From the NCBI GenBank assembly GCA_021234155.1, contig JAJEKV010000046.1, positions 6,889,012 to 6,953,011 of the forward strand: a stretch of DNA of 64,000 bases, given 5' to 3'. The first letter of the stretch is position 1; each line of letters begins with the position of its first letter. A program made the position numbers and the translations under genes. The notes under the pieces are model-generated. The model was not told the DNA's origin. It did no database searches and saw only the letters and a list, made by a program, of their open reading frames with translations. Below are positions 53,518 to 64,000 of the stretch, piece after piece. This stretch comes from Isoetes taiwanensis. Lineage: Eukaryota > Streptophyta > Lycopodiopsida > Isoetales > Isoetaceae.

Positions 53518-56500
53518 GTTAGTGTTCCAGACCTGGGAGACACAATGGTTGCATCAATGTGGTCGATGTATTCTATTATGCAGCCGTCATTATCTTGTTT
53601 AAATCTTTGGCAGGTGCACGTTTATTTCTCCACACTCTTGATTTCTTTTTTCAACATTACACATAATTTATGCAATGTTCTGTGTCATCTTGTAATTGCC
53701 ACTTGCTAGAAGTTCTTTATGTACATGTATGGACACAATGTATTGTGATAGGGAAGATGTTAAAAATATAAAAAGGTAGGGTGATCGTGCATCTCGTTCC
53801 AGCTTGGAGTTTCTGGCATCAATACAGAAGTTTTAGTCACATCTGAGAGCCATTGGGAGGAGGATTGAGCTGCAGATTGGACGTGATCAGGCGCCCATTA
53901 GATGGAGGAGTAATAGATTGTGGCGACAGGTGGCATATGCCTGCAGGTCCTGGATTTACGTTGATCATTTCTGCTGGCTTGTCATAATGTGCAATGTATT
54001 TTAACCATTCAAAGCACGTGGTAAACTAGTATGTGGTTAGATGAAACATGATTTTTGTATAAGCCAAAAGGGTGGGAAATCCCTGTATCACGACTATTCT
54101 GCTCCTACCAGAATCCGGTGTAAATCATCTTCCAGGCAAACATTCACTGAGATCTGGCTTTAGTTATTGCACAATCCCATTATCAACATAATGACCTTTT
54201 TTTCCTGAGCGGTCACCAGTTTCTAGCAATGGCCCTTCAGGTATTTTTTATATATCTTTAGAGATTTGTATTGAGATTTGAGCATAGAACCCTTTGCTTG
54301 AGTGTCTTTGTCTGTGTTAGAATCTCTTGCTTTACTGGCTGGCCTTTTTGGATTTTCAGCATTGTCCTCCTTAGTAAAAGACGGTATAAGAGAGGTAGTT
54401 AATTGATATCCTTTTTTTTTTCACTATGTGCTTACTTTATACATGATGGCTCAGCTGGATGGACGCCCTATGAGTGGTGACATAGGCAAGGGAACTGCAA
54501 AAGCTGCAGTAGACCTCACTGCAAGAGTTTTGGCTTCGCCTCACCGCCCTCCTGGTATACTTCTCTCTGCAAGTGCGAATGCAGTGCAATCTAGTTTGCT
54601 CTTCATTTAATAGAATGCTTAGATTCTTCTGTAGTTTTGGTGCAGGTTATTTGCAATTAGCTGGTGGAACAAATTCTCATACTGTTGAAGCCATGAAGCT
54701 GGCAGGAATATACAAAAGACATTCTAATGAGGCGTCAAGTAAGCTTCCAATCTATCTTTTGTTTTCTTCTGATGACAACTACCAAGCTACCTATGTTAGA
54801 GTATGATGATGACTGTGCATGCTGAGTCATCACTTGTTGCTGACATGGCACTCTATTTTCGCCATAGTCACGCCTCATTCTGTGGAGTTCACTCTCTAGG
54901 AGCTAGTAGGTGCTTACGCTTCTGTCCTTGTCTTTCCTCCATCCTTCAGGATTTCCTCAGGCTATCATGGTATCAGAGCCTATCTGAAGGGGGAGGTTAG
55001 CATGTCGATCACGGTTGATCTTCAAAATTCTCAGTGAGTTTTTTGATTTGGAAGCTAAGCTCTCAAAGGCTTGGTCAGTTTGACACAGATTTTATGAGAA
55101 ATCTTGGTATAGATGTTCTAAGAAATCTGGTGTGGATTGGCGAAACTCGAGTCAATTTCTTGGCAAGATTTCTTGCAAGATCAATTGGCTGCAAAGGAGC
55201 AAAGCTCTGAATGAGCGTTTGCTGCATTGTGTGGATTTGGTGCGGATCTACACCACAAGGTTGAAGAAGGATCGGTCGGTTTGCTCGGATCTGGAGCTTG
55301 CGGGAGCGGATCTTGTCGGTTTGTGGCATATGGCAAATCGACAGTAATCGGAAAAAATATTGCATGCGGAGTTATTTTTGGCTGGGTGAATCGAAAAAAA
55401 AAAAAAAAAGCATGCTGCAGTTATTTTTGGCTGGGTGAATCCTTTGCGGATTTGGTCGGATAGGGCCACACTTGGAGGAACGGCACCGAATTTAGAACTT
55501 GGAGCCCGATTTGGCTCTGGATTTGGTTGGATCTGGCTTTTGCGGCACACTTCTTGCCGGATCTCAAGTTTGCTGTGCCGGATCTCAAGTTTGGGCTAGG
55601 ATCTGGGCTTTATGGGCAGTTGGCTCAAGATTTGCATCTTTTGTTTGGGAGGACTTATAGTTTTTGCTAGCATTTGTGCAATTATTTGCACGGTTATTGA
55701 TAATCAAAAGCACATAGATCAATAGTAGGACTGTATGCTGGGTGGATCTATGGACCTCTACGGGCAGATGCCATCAGCATATGATTGGGCTTCATTTGAG
55801 TTCTTAGCGCATGAAAATTATTCTAGCTGGCAAATTTTCATGCATAAGCTTCTTTACTCCTATGGACAGGAACATTTGGATATTGTTCTTGGGAAGCATA
55901 CACGGTTAGATGCAGAAGACAAGCACAAGTTTGATGCAGTAGATGAAATTGCTTTGAGCACTATTCTCTTGGCAATTGATAAAGAAATACATCCTTGGGT
56001 ATTAGATGTGTTCTCTAGTTCTAAGGAACTATGGGATTCCTTGCAGTTTAAATTTGAAATAGATGCAGTTATGGCAACCATGATAGCTGACACAGATGTT
56101 CATCAAGAAGATATTCCTGATACATTTCCCCACGATGATTATAAAATTGTGGAAAACCTTGGAGAAGCGCAAGCTGCACGGATCAAACACGAGCATACTA
56201 TGTCCAATGAAGATAATGTTCACGATATTAGTCCATCTTCTATGATCCAAACTTCATTCGACATAGCAGATTATGCTGTAACAGAGATGCTCTTGGAGTC
56301 TTCATCACTATATATTGCTCCTGTACCTGCTCTGCAGGGTGCACTGATTCAGGATATTTGCAATGAGATAGAAGACAAGCACATGGTAGTCTCATGTGAA
56401 TGGAGTGCTGATTTTTCTGAACAAGATATACTTTCTGATCTTATCATGGACACAGCTCCTGATGTACCTCTAGGGTATATACGAGCTGCATGTTTTGAAA

Positions 56501-59500
56501 ATGACCACAAGCTTACATTGCAAAGTGCTTCAGATGCTCTCACTAGTTTATGTCTCCTAGAAGATCATGTACAGCAAGGTCAAAATAATTCATATATGGA
56601 AACAGTTGCACCTACAGACTTAGAACAAGACCAAGATGTTATAGTTGAATCTGAACAAGATGATTTGCATGTGGCTTGTCTGCATGAGCATAGGGATGAA
56701 ATATTTGAGCATCAAGCGTATACTGCAGATTTCAAAGATGAGTTGGTTCTTCAACTTCCTTGGATGGATATATATGAGCAGAATGCTGTTTTTAGTTCCA
56801 TAATCACCAAGGTTAGTAAACATGAAGTCGATTTTCCACTTTATATTCATCTACATATTCCATTTGCTTGCACACATGATGGGAAGGTGGAGGATCATTC
56901 TAACTTGGATGACTGTTTGGGGTATATTTCTTACCCTGGTATTGGAGGATTCACCAATAGGCTAAAGGTAAATTACAGATGCTTGCATGTGAGAAATCAG
57001 GTATTAATTATTCTTGATATATATGACCATACAAGTCACTCTACTGATAGTCTACCAGAGCAGTTTGGGGTGGATCAATCTGAATCTTCAAACAATAATT
57101 CATTGGATTTGTATGATACTGATATGATTGGAAGATTGTCAGATGTGATTTGTGAGTTCTACCATAGCACTGAATCAGATTTTTTGAGAAAGGTATATGC
57201 ACTGCAGAAGATATATATTGTTGATATGGGTTATCAGTCCCATGCTGGATCTTATATCAGTAGTATGAATGTCTACATCACAAAGACACGAGAATGGTAC
57301 AGAGGCAGAAAAATATGGTTTAAAACCAAGTTTCAGTGGCATCCATGGTTACTTATGTGGTTGAGCTTGCTTTATATGCTGAATTTTAGGACATGTAACA
57401 TCTCAGGGGGGATGTTAGTCCTAGGATTTATAGTTTTGTTTTTTTTTCAGCCATGCACGTCATCAGGGGGGATGTTAGAGTATGATGATGACTGTGCATG
57501 CTGAGTCATCACTTGTTGCTGACATGGCACTCTATATTAGCCATAGTCACGCCTCATTCTGTGGAGTTCACTCTCTAGGAGCTAGTAGGTGCTTACGCTT
57601 CTGTCCTTGTCTTTCCTCCATCCTTCAGGATTTCCTCAGGCTATCAACCTAGGATGACACGGCAGTGCTCTAAGGCTTTCCTTCCAAATCTAGTAAAGCT
57701 TCTTAATTGTAGGAGGGTGCTTATTAAAGTTACAAACCTTAATGCCATAACCTAGGCAGCCTTTTGCATATTCTTATCTTAGAAACTTTTGAGGGAAGAC
57801 TTATGGACTATAAACTAAAAATTGTAACGGTATAATTCTGTTCTAACTTCAAATTCTCCATGGTATATGAATTTAGTAATTATGAGCACATATATATTTC
57901 TTGCTATGACACTTGTGTAAAGCGAACATGATTAAACCAAAGTCTGAAATGGTTAACACCAGTGCTTAGATGGTTGACCGTGTCGCCATGCCTGTAATGT
58001 TGATATACAATTTTAGAGCAGAGGATATACAAGAAAGTGAAGTAGCATTCTTTTAACCCAGAAGGGCTGTAGATGAAAGGACACTGGTTACCCCTCTTGG
58101 AATCAGATTAGATGGCCTGACGTCCGTTTATTATCAATATCACCTCCAATGAGAAAGAGAGTGGTCGTCCTTTGCGTAGGGTCATCTTCCTGTCCAGTTC
58201 TGGCCCCAGATGCTCCTTCAACAGATTTATTCTATGATCAATTATTTGGTGAAGGAAAAGAGCTATACATTTCTGGTCCTCGTATCTGATGAGCTTTGAA
58301 GGGGAGGTAGGTCAAAGAGGCAATGAAATCTGCCCCGTATTTCATAATATACTGGACATGTAAAAATGAAGTGTTCCTCAGACTCAATTACATTCAAATG
58401 ACACAATCTGGAGATTTTCTTTGAGCGCTTGACCTTAGTCTAGTCGCACGGCCAACCTCGATCTCAACCGGATGAGATGAGATCATGAACTGACCAATAG
58501 CATGTCTCACGTCATGTGCTAGGTGAATATTCAAATACCCTGGGCGCTGGATGAAACCATCTTTACTGATCTCAAGGAAGTGATCTCTGTAAAATTGCAT
58601 CTTGGTGGGAAGCTCCCTTGGAGTTACCTATGTCCTCGATACGTATGCATATTCCAGATCATGTCGGATCTGCATATTGGAACAGAGGCAGGTTTCTCAA
58701 ACCAAATCCTCAAAGGACAGGCCACTGCAATGCCTCTGAGAACCGACATTCTTGAACTCCGTTTTCAGCATATGAACCACCTCTATGATAGATCTTCAAC
58801 ATATGAACGACGCTTAGCCACATGTATAACCTGGACTTCCATGTGATACTGGCCTTGAACCATACTTTCCTTGTCCTATTAGACTGATTCAAAGCCGCAG
58901 AATGGGTGTTGGTAATAATCCAGCCAAGTTAGCAGGTAAGAGTATAGTCTTGTCTGCTCTATATTTGTAGCAGCTGCGCCATAGAGTTACATCAGTATAG
59001 AATGTCATATCACCTTGGGTATCATCATACTTTGCCCCTCCTGTTTCATGCAACCTTTTGCAGAACTCAGCAGACTTGAATGTTCACATAACTCATAGAC
59101 CATGTTGAATTTGAGCATCAAATATAACTAGTATCTGATTTGCAGAGAGCACACACTTATAACTGACCATCAGCATTTTGCAAAATCCATCAAGATCCGT
59201 ACTGGTGAAATATGCCGAGCAATGGATCCTGTTATGTGTCAATCCTTCTCCCATCATGTGGACAACCAAATGGAATGTGTCAGATGTAAAGAGGCAGCTC
59301 CAACTGATTAGTACTAGCCGTAGAACTAATTGAGAGAATTCATGGGTCTTCACATCTAGGTTCGGCCAAGCAATGTGACAACCAACTCTTCTGCAATATC
59401 AGTGTCATGCAATGTAGAAGACATTAGATCAAGTCATGAACATGTTACGAAAACATAAGACAGTTGAAATTTCACATGTCTAAGGATGTCTTTCATACTG

Positions 59501-62078
59501 TTCTGAACCGATATAATTCAAACGAGTGAGTCAATAAAAAAAATGTTCACCACTGTAATGTCTGCATCATTTTCTCACTCAAATCTAGATAGCAAATATC
59601 TTAGTTGTGACGTCCTCCTCTATATGACACCTCGACCATATAAATGTTGGAGATCCCCTCCTTTCAACATCCATAGTTGACATGAGGCAATCTGCTATAC
59701 GTCACCCTCTTGCTAGTGTCCAAGAACTGACATGGAAGCAATGAATGTGTCATTTCTCCATCTTCCTCAGGGGTGTCCTAGTTGTAGCAAAATACAAACG
59801 TAAGCACATAATAATACACATATACAACATCATAACCACCATGAAGGATGAAGCACCATAATCCAACATAATGGTAAAGCACATAACGTCAACGTCACAT
59901 GGCAAAGATGCTATCTAGACTCAAACTCATAGGGAATAACAGAGGGTCTAGTTCAAATATTGTCAGACGAAGGTTGATGACATTGGCTGGCATAGAAATA
60001 ATGGCACATGTAGTCCACTCCAGCTGCTCTCCTGTGCATACTTTGCAGATAGATTGAAAGCACCTAGTCTTAACTGTATCCTGCCGGAGACCTAGAGATC
60101 AAATACCTTACCCAGCAAGCAACGTTCCCCGGTAGACATTCCACACCAAGAGACCAATTGCATTGGGCAAGTCCTCCCTTGTAGGCAAGGCAATGAACAG
60201 GCGGACCCCTGAGTCATTCACTAGAGTCATCTCTACACATGGTAGACAGTTTTGCCCATATAATCTGGCTTGAATGATAATGATTATACTATCCAAGTTA
60301 AATATTTTGGGACAACTTGTGGTTTTCCTTAGATATGGTCTTGCATGGAATTGATATGAAAAGTTTTATTCTTCTTTTTGTTTGGTGTATTTGTAGATTA
60401 TTTACTATTGAAAGTAGTCTAATGGTAGGAGACTTTTGGTGTTAGATGTGCTCTTTTGAAGAATATCAGTTCGTTGGACAAAAAAACTCAGATCAAATTT
60501 AAAAAACTAGGATATGCCTCTCAGAATACTATGGCTCTTAAAAAAGAGTAGTAAGGTATGGTAGAAGGCTATCGAAAAAAACTTATGGTTATGGTATCAA
60601 TATGTTGCTCCCTTATGTAGCTTCTACTCGCTTGAAAAGCTTCTTAGAAATATTTGACTACTTAAACGATGCAGAGGGTTTTCATCAAGGTTGAAGTCCA
60701 GACAAAACTCGAGATTTGCAAAAACAAAAGGCTGGGGAGTTCATGCTTAGCAAATCACAAAACAGAAGATCTGTAAGCTTAGTCGGCTAAGCTTGTAATG
60801 CAAAACTTGAAATTGCTGCTCTGCTCTACCCGTCGCTGCTGCAAATGCGAGATGACTCTCACTGCAAATGCAAGATCACCGCAAACATAAGACCACTGAA
60901 AAGGATCTTCAAAAGACGAGACTAAAAGTGTTTCCTTCCTCAAATTAGATGGCAGCATGTTAGATGTGTCATGAACTCGTGCATATTGATCTGGGTGATA
61001 TAATCTGAATAAGAGCTGCATGATTATCCTCACGAACTGTGAATGTACAACTAGATATGGCAGAGCAAGCGCAAGTTACCATCATCCTTACACTTTTTTG
61101 GAACATTCACTAGTATGATAAGTATTATCAAAGATAGCATCCAAACAACCAGCTTCAAGCTGCTGCTCCATAATTATCTGGTTCTAATCCTGCAGCTTGA
61201 TCTAAAGATCGTATCATCCAGTACAAGTTCTCATTATGATCTTGACAAAATCTTAAGTCTATGGGAAGGTGGTGTACTTCAAGACCAAATGACAAGTAGG
61301 AAATAGTATCATAATCATCATTACCAGCACAATCTATGTCATCATTGTCTTGCAAAATAGGCATCCCCTTATCATCTCTAGTTCCTGCGACCTTCTCCAA
61401 AATTTTTAAAATCAAAGAACCAGTACATCTAAGGGAAGAAAATTATCATCCAAACAGGCCAACTCCACTGATGGTCCATGAATCCAAGAGTATTTCCCAC
61501 AGCTTCTTCTTCTTCATGCATGATAGAATCTAGTCCACTTTTTCAGGATTTAAATTCAAAACGAAAATGTTGCAGACCAAGGTAAAAAAATAAAGGAGGC
61601 GTTGCAGCAAAACATAATACTTTACATTCTCTAATAATAATGATTGGGTTTCCTAGGATATTCTTTAGCATGGGCCTACTAAGCCACATAGAAAAGGACT
61701 CCTCTTGCAAATGAAGAGAGATGAACTATAAATTAGGCTGACATATATAATCTGTCGGGACCATGATGAAAAAAATAACTTTTAAGTTTCTGAGGTCATC
61801 TTATCAGATGGTCTTTGTTATGCTACGGTTGCTGGAGTTGCATTTGGTGGCTATGCAAGGAAGGTGGGTGTTGCATTTTGTAATTCATTTTGCAGTATCA
61901 TGTTGGAAATCACATCATGTATTTTTTCCTACAGATTATAAGAAAGACCTTCAAGGAGATGGTGTTCAACCAAAATGACCAAGCTCCCGATAAGTTGCTC
62001 ATTGAAGAACATTTTACTCTCTTCAAGAAGGCCCTCGATGCAGCCACTCAATTAGTGATGTCGGTAAAACACGGCTAG
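53518..62078 (+). CDS. LdpA-like: LdpA-like Fe-S protein, exons 9-13 (C-terminal half)
   Basis: Single-copy 3' half: 53518-53613, 54455-54554, 54646-54738, 61808-61863, 61935-62078 (TAG at 62076). Family blocks are VSVPDLGDTM, LWQ-LDGRPMSGDIG, GYLQLAGGTNSHTV and VAGVAFGGYARK, in the order seen in cyanobacterial LdpA. All phases match: exon 10 leaves G for GGT (Gly), and exon 11 leaves A for AAT (Asn). With the intact version of each upstream exon the coding length is exactly 1239 nt, or 412 aa. The 7.1 kb intron between exons 11 and 12 contains a young LTR element, a LINE end and an older element relic, all outside the coding parts. LdpA binds two 4Fe-4S clusters and informs the cyanobacterial clock of redox state. 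A plastid redox role is inferred here. Confidence 0.88.
54794..54967 (+). repeat. 5' LTR, 174 bp
   Basis: TGTTAG...CTATCA; two mismatches to the 3' LTR, both in the stretch after GGCACTCTAT. Confidence 0.92.
54968..54980 (+). promoter_or_regulatory. Primer binding site (initiator-Met tRNA)
   Basis: TGGTATCAGAGCC directly follows the terminal CA of the 5' LTR. Confidence 0.9.
55735..57504 (+). CDS. Gag-like protein with unknown C-terminal region (589 aa)
   Basis: The N-terminal 105 residues or so look like Copia-type Gag (UBN2-like): WASFEFLAHENYSSWQIFMH, then an acidic stretch, ALSTILLAIDKEI, and SSKELWDSLQFKFE. There is no CCHC zinc knuckle. Residues about 110-360 are acidic and low in recognisable structure. 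Residues about 370-560 form a second region with NYRCLHVRNQVLIILDIYDH and GRKIWFKTKFQWHPWLLMWL, ending in two hydrophobic stretches that could be membrane segments. That region has no family I can name, yet a diverged copy lies antisense at 58710-59353. The frame ends inside the 3' LTR. The start at 55735 is the first ATG of the frame, after a 750-base leader. Confidence 0.8.
   Translation: MLGGSMDLYGQMPSAYDWASFEFLAHENYSSWQIFMHKLLYSYGQEHLDIVLGKHTRLDAEDKHKFDAVDEIALSTILLAIDKEIHPWVLDVFSSSKELWDSLQFKFEIDAVMATMIADTDVHQEDIPDTFPHDDYKIVENLGEAQAARIKHEHTMSNEDNVHDISPSSMIQTSFDIADYAVTEMLLESSSLYIAPVPALQGALIQDICNEIEDKHMVVSCEWSADFSEQDILSDLIMDTAPDVPLGYIRAACFENDHKLTLQSASDALTSLCLLEDHVQQGQNNSYMETVAPTDLEQDQDVIVESEQDDLHVACLHEHRDEIFEHQAYTADFKDELVLQLPWMDIYEQNAVFSSIITKVSKHEVDFPLYIHLHIPFACTHDGKVEDHSNLDDCLGYISYPGIGGFTNRLKVNYRCLHVRNQVLIILDIYDHTSHSTDSLPEQFGVDQSESSNNNSLDLYDTDMIGRLSDVICEFYHSTESDFLRKVYALQKIYIVDMGYQSHAGSYISSMNVYITKTREWYRGRKIWFKTKFQWHPWLLMWLSLLYMLNFRTCNISGGMLVLGFIVLFFFQPCTSSGGMLEYDDDCAC
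57473..57646 (+). repeat. 3' LTR, 174 bp
   Basis: Same termini as the 5' LTR; preceded by the G-rich polypurine tract and followed by the ACCTA duplication. It supplies the stop codon of the internal frame. Confidence 0.92.
57652..58109. other. Intron sequence, nothing recognised
   Basis: Continuation of LdpA-like intron 11 between the LTR element and a LINE fragment; no domain or repeat seen. Confidence 0.4.
58110..58610 (-). mobile_element. LINE C-terminal fragment, minus strand
   Basis: Encodes RHAIGQFMISSHPVEIEVGR followed by a zinc-binding tail (LCHLNVIESEEHFIFTCPVY), the C-terminal pattern of plant LINE ORF2. Its distal part resembles the LINE ends at 30220-30740 and 47470-47990. Broken by stops. 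Confidence 0.7.
58620..59400 (-). mobile_element. Diverged relic of the Gag-only LTR element family
   Basis: Minus-strand pieces match the unknown C-terminal region of the 589-aa protein. VSYKCVLSANQILVIFDAQIQHG (59093-59353 frame) corresponds to VNYRCLHVRNQVLIILDIYDH. RTRKVWFKASITWKSRLYMWL (58710-58892 frame) corresponds to RGRKIWFKTKFQWHPWLLMWL. The order is the same. Stops and frame breaks show it is dead. Its LTRs were not located. Confidence 0.65.
59401..61807. other. Distal intron 11, unassigned
   Basis: May include the rest of the antisense relic on its 5' side. Small minus-strand frames at 60779-61033 and 61155-61415 are not recognised. No host exon is seen before 61808. Confidence 0.4.
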
Positions 62079-63243
62079 GGTGCATGTAACTACAACATCA
62101 ACATGGCCACCATCAACACAACGTGTGCACTTGTATATACGCTTTTCTCTATCCCTATCTTCTGTCCCATCTTGGTTCCTTTTAGGCCTGCTAGGTGGAT
62201 GACGTGTTGTAGAAGGTAGCATTTCATTATTTTCAAGACAAGAAGTTTAATATATGGTGGATAAATAGCTCCAACATATGGTGGTGGATAAATAGCTCCA
62301 ACATATGAATAGCAAAATGGGCACAATAAGTAAGTAACGTGAATTGGTTTCAAATTTTTGTGATTTGTAAAAAGCACTTGTGTAAAGAATGACCATCTAT
62401 TGTGAAAATGTATTTTTTAATGATTTTTATAATACAAAGAGCTATTTGAGAAAATACTTAAAAATTAGGGTATGGTCACCATGTTTCTCCCACTTAAGAG
62501 GCAAACACTTGTAGATCGAGACACAATTGCGCGCTTTGTCGTGTTTTGAGTACCTAATGACCTGGACTACAACTTTGTAGAAGGAATTCTTCCTAAAATC
62601 GCAAAGGTTGAGAAGTTATGGCATCTTGAGTAGGGGGGGGGTCTAGGCTCCCCCGTCGTTAATTCGATGGCCTCATTCGCGTCCTTTTGGAGCCTGCCGT
62701 CGCCAGGCCAATGGACCCGCTATGACGCCGAGTGTGCCAACTGACATGGCAATTATCATTACGTACGTGGTCCAGTCTCCTGCTAACAGGGGCGGTGCAA
62801 TAATGAGTGCCTTACGATTTCACCCTTATCGCCACACCCGAGGCCCCTTACGCCCTCACGGCTGCCAGCTATCGCGCCATAGGGTAACGGATACCGTCCC
62901 CAACCCGGCCCACCTTCGCCGATTTCCCAGCCTCAATCCTTAAAACCCTTCCTAATTCTCGTATCGATTCGCCCCTAAATTGCCTGGACCGACTCTGTCC
63001 CGGTTGCAGTGAGAGGAATTCGTCATTAAAGCGAAGGTTTTTGGATATCTGGATTGATCAGGCCCATCATTCTAATCGTTCTTTAAATTCTGAGTTCGTT
63101 TTCTCGCTCCCACATTCTCGGTATTCTTCATTAGCTCCATCGAACCGGCCTACCACGGCCGCTACCTCTTCTACCTCTTGAGATGTTTTGGATGTTTACG
63201 GTTTAATCTAAACATGTTTTTCTTGCATTGGCGGTAGCATAAC
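62079..63243. other. 3' flank of LdpA-like gene and unassigned DNA
   Basis: Contains the probable 3' untranslated region, a roughly 30-base tandem repeat (GGTGGATAAATAGCTCCAAC, two copies at 62252-62309), a run of eight or so G near 62633-62641, and a more GC-rich stretch from about 62640 to 63180 with no recognised gene. Confidence 0.45.
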
Positions 63244-63576
63244 ATGGATCAAGCACGTCGCACAAGCTTTCCCGGATCGCGCCCGACTGGGACATCATAT
63301 AGATCCGTGAGAGGGGACCCATCTCCTGGCAAACGTCCTCGCCCACCGCAGAGTAATGTTCCCAGTCCCAGTTCGAGCACGACTTCAACAACTCCGATTT
63401 TCTTTACAATTCGTAATTGCCTCGTCACACCTGCTGAGGTTACCCGTGCTGTAGGATCAACCCTGCATGTTGAGGTATCTCCGGAGATTGCAACCCGTGT
63501 TGAAAGGGCGCTACTTGTGAGACCGACCTCATTCACTGCCAGATTGTGGTTAGTGAGGATGAATGTGTTCTTTTGA
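63244..63576 (+). CDS. Unrecognised 110-aa frame, possibly partial
   Basis: Starts MDQARRTSFPGSRPTGTSYR, is rich in Pro, Ser and Arg in the first half, and then has FFTIRNCLVTPAEVTRAVGS. No family is recognised. A minus-strand frame overlaps the same bases (63249-63698), so one of the two is a shadow. It could be the first exon of a gene running off the window, or the start of a LINE ORF1. Little supports either. Confidence 0.25.
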   Translation: MDQARRTSFPGSRPTGTSYRSVRGDPSPGKRPRPPQSNVPSPSSSTTSTTPIFFTIRNCLVTPAEVTRAVGSTLHVEVSPEIATRVERALLVRPTSFTARLWLVRMNVFF

Positions 63577-64000
63577 GCCACGTTGATCATTGATTGCTTC
63601 CAAACCTTGTGCGCAATGGCTCCAATCGACGACCTCATCTCTTCACCTCCTCTTTTTTGGGCGAAAGCTTCCCTCACCGCCAATGTTTTGATGTACAATG
63701 TGGTCTCATGGGTCGGGCATTTTTGTGATGGGCCTTAGTGCCAACTTTTGTATCAGCCCTCGGGCTTCTTTGATAGGAATATGATGATTCCCTTCAGTTA
63801 TTGTCTTAACTCACAGATTTCATTTACAAATGCAACAGAACTTTCCAAATTGGGCTGATGATCCCCTCTATTTGAAGAACTGATTTTAATGTTAGACTAA
63901 TTTATCAAACTTAAATATACAATGGAAATAATATTTGCTTTCATATTTAATGTTGTGTTGTTTGCTACAAGTCTTTGCTACCTTAGTTGTCTAAGGTCTC
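63577..64000. other. Right end of window, nothing recognised
   Basis: AT-rich towards the end; no supported gene. Confidence 0.35.

Larger units (their letters stand above)
54794..57646 (+). mobile_element. Compact Gag-only LTR retrotransposon, Copia-related
   Basis: Complete element of 2853 bp in LdpA-like intron 11, sense orientation. LTRs of 174 bp (54794-54967 and 57473-57646) begin TGTTAG, end CTATCA and differ at two positions, so it is fairly young. The ACCTA target duplication is at 54789-54793 and 57647-57651. The primer site TGGTATCAGAGCC starts right after the 5' LTR. A G-rich polypurine tract (CAGGGGGGA) precedes the 3' LTR. One long frame (55735-57504) is the only coding content; there is no protease, integrase or reverse transcriptase. 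It must move in trans. Confidence 0.93.

Overview
This window is nuclear DNA from a land plant with a transposon-rich genome. The evidence is GT-AG introns, a plant receptor kinase, LTR elements with the plant-type initiator-Met tRNA primer site, several LINEs and a hAT element. A lycophyte, fern or gymnosperm would fit the nested transposons and multi-kilobase introns, but the species cannot be named from the sequence. Two host genes are visible. One is a complete GSO-like LRR receptor kinase on the minus strand (328-4270, one 124 bp intron). The other is a 13-exon plus-strand gene for a plastid-type homologue of LdpA, the cyanobacterial light-dependent-period iron-sulfur protein. Its exons lie between 26370 and 62078.

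Layout. 0-4.4 kb: receptor kinase. 5.4-5.55 kb: short foldback element. 6.1-9.7 kb: broken minus-strand hAT transposase, split by a 5'-truncated LINE (7494-8764). 10.6-11.2 kb: TCTG/TATC repeats. 11.4-12.6 kb: LINE 3' end on the minus strand. 13671-23575: LTR element with target duplication, primer site and polypurine tract but no recognisable protein, so a LARD-like derivative. 26.1-62.1 kb: the LdpA-like gene. Its introns hold LINE 3' ends, an antisense Copia relic, a 2853 bp LTR element (54794-57646) with one long Gag-like reading frame and no pol, and an older antisense relative of that element near 58.6-59.4 kb. 62.1-64 kb: mostly unassigned.

The dominant structural feature is a head-to-tail duplication of about 17 kb: unit A 17971-34966 and unit B 34983-52204. 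It carries the 3' half of the LARD and exons 1-8 of the LdpA-like gene. Neither copy has all eight exons open. Exons 2 and 4 are intact only in unit A, and exons 6 and 7 only in unit B. Choosing the intact version of each exon gives one open frame of 1239 nt (412 aa) through exons 9-13. Unit B is dense in small indels from 34983 to about 43200 and then nearly identical to unit A. The 16-base junction filler contains 10 bases that look like a nanopore ligation adapter. I therefore read the duplication as most likely an assembly or haplotype artefact over a single locus.

The clearest new biology is the Gag-only LTR element, whose non-Gag C-terminal region recurs in a second, diverged copy.
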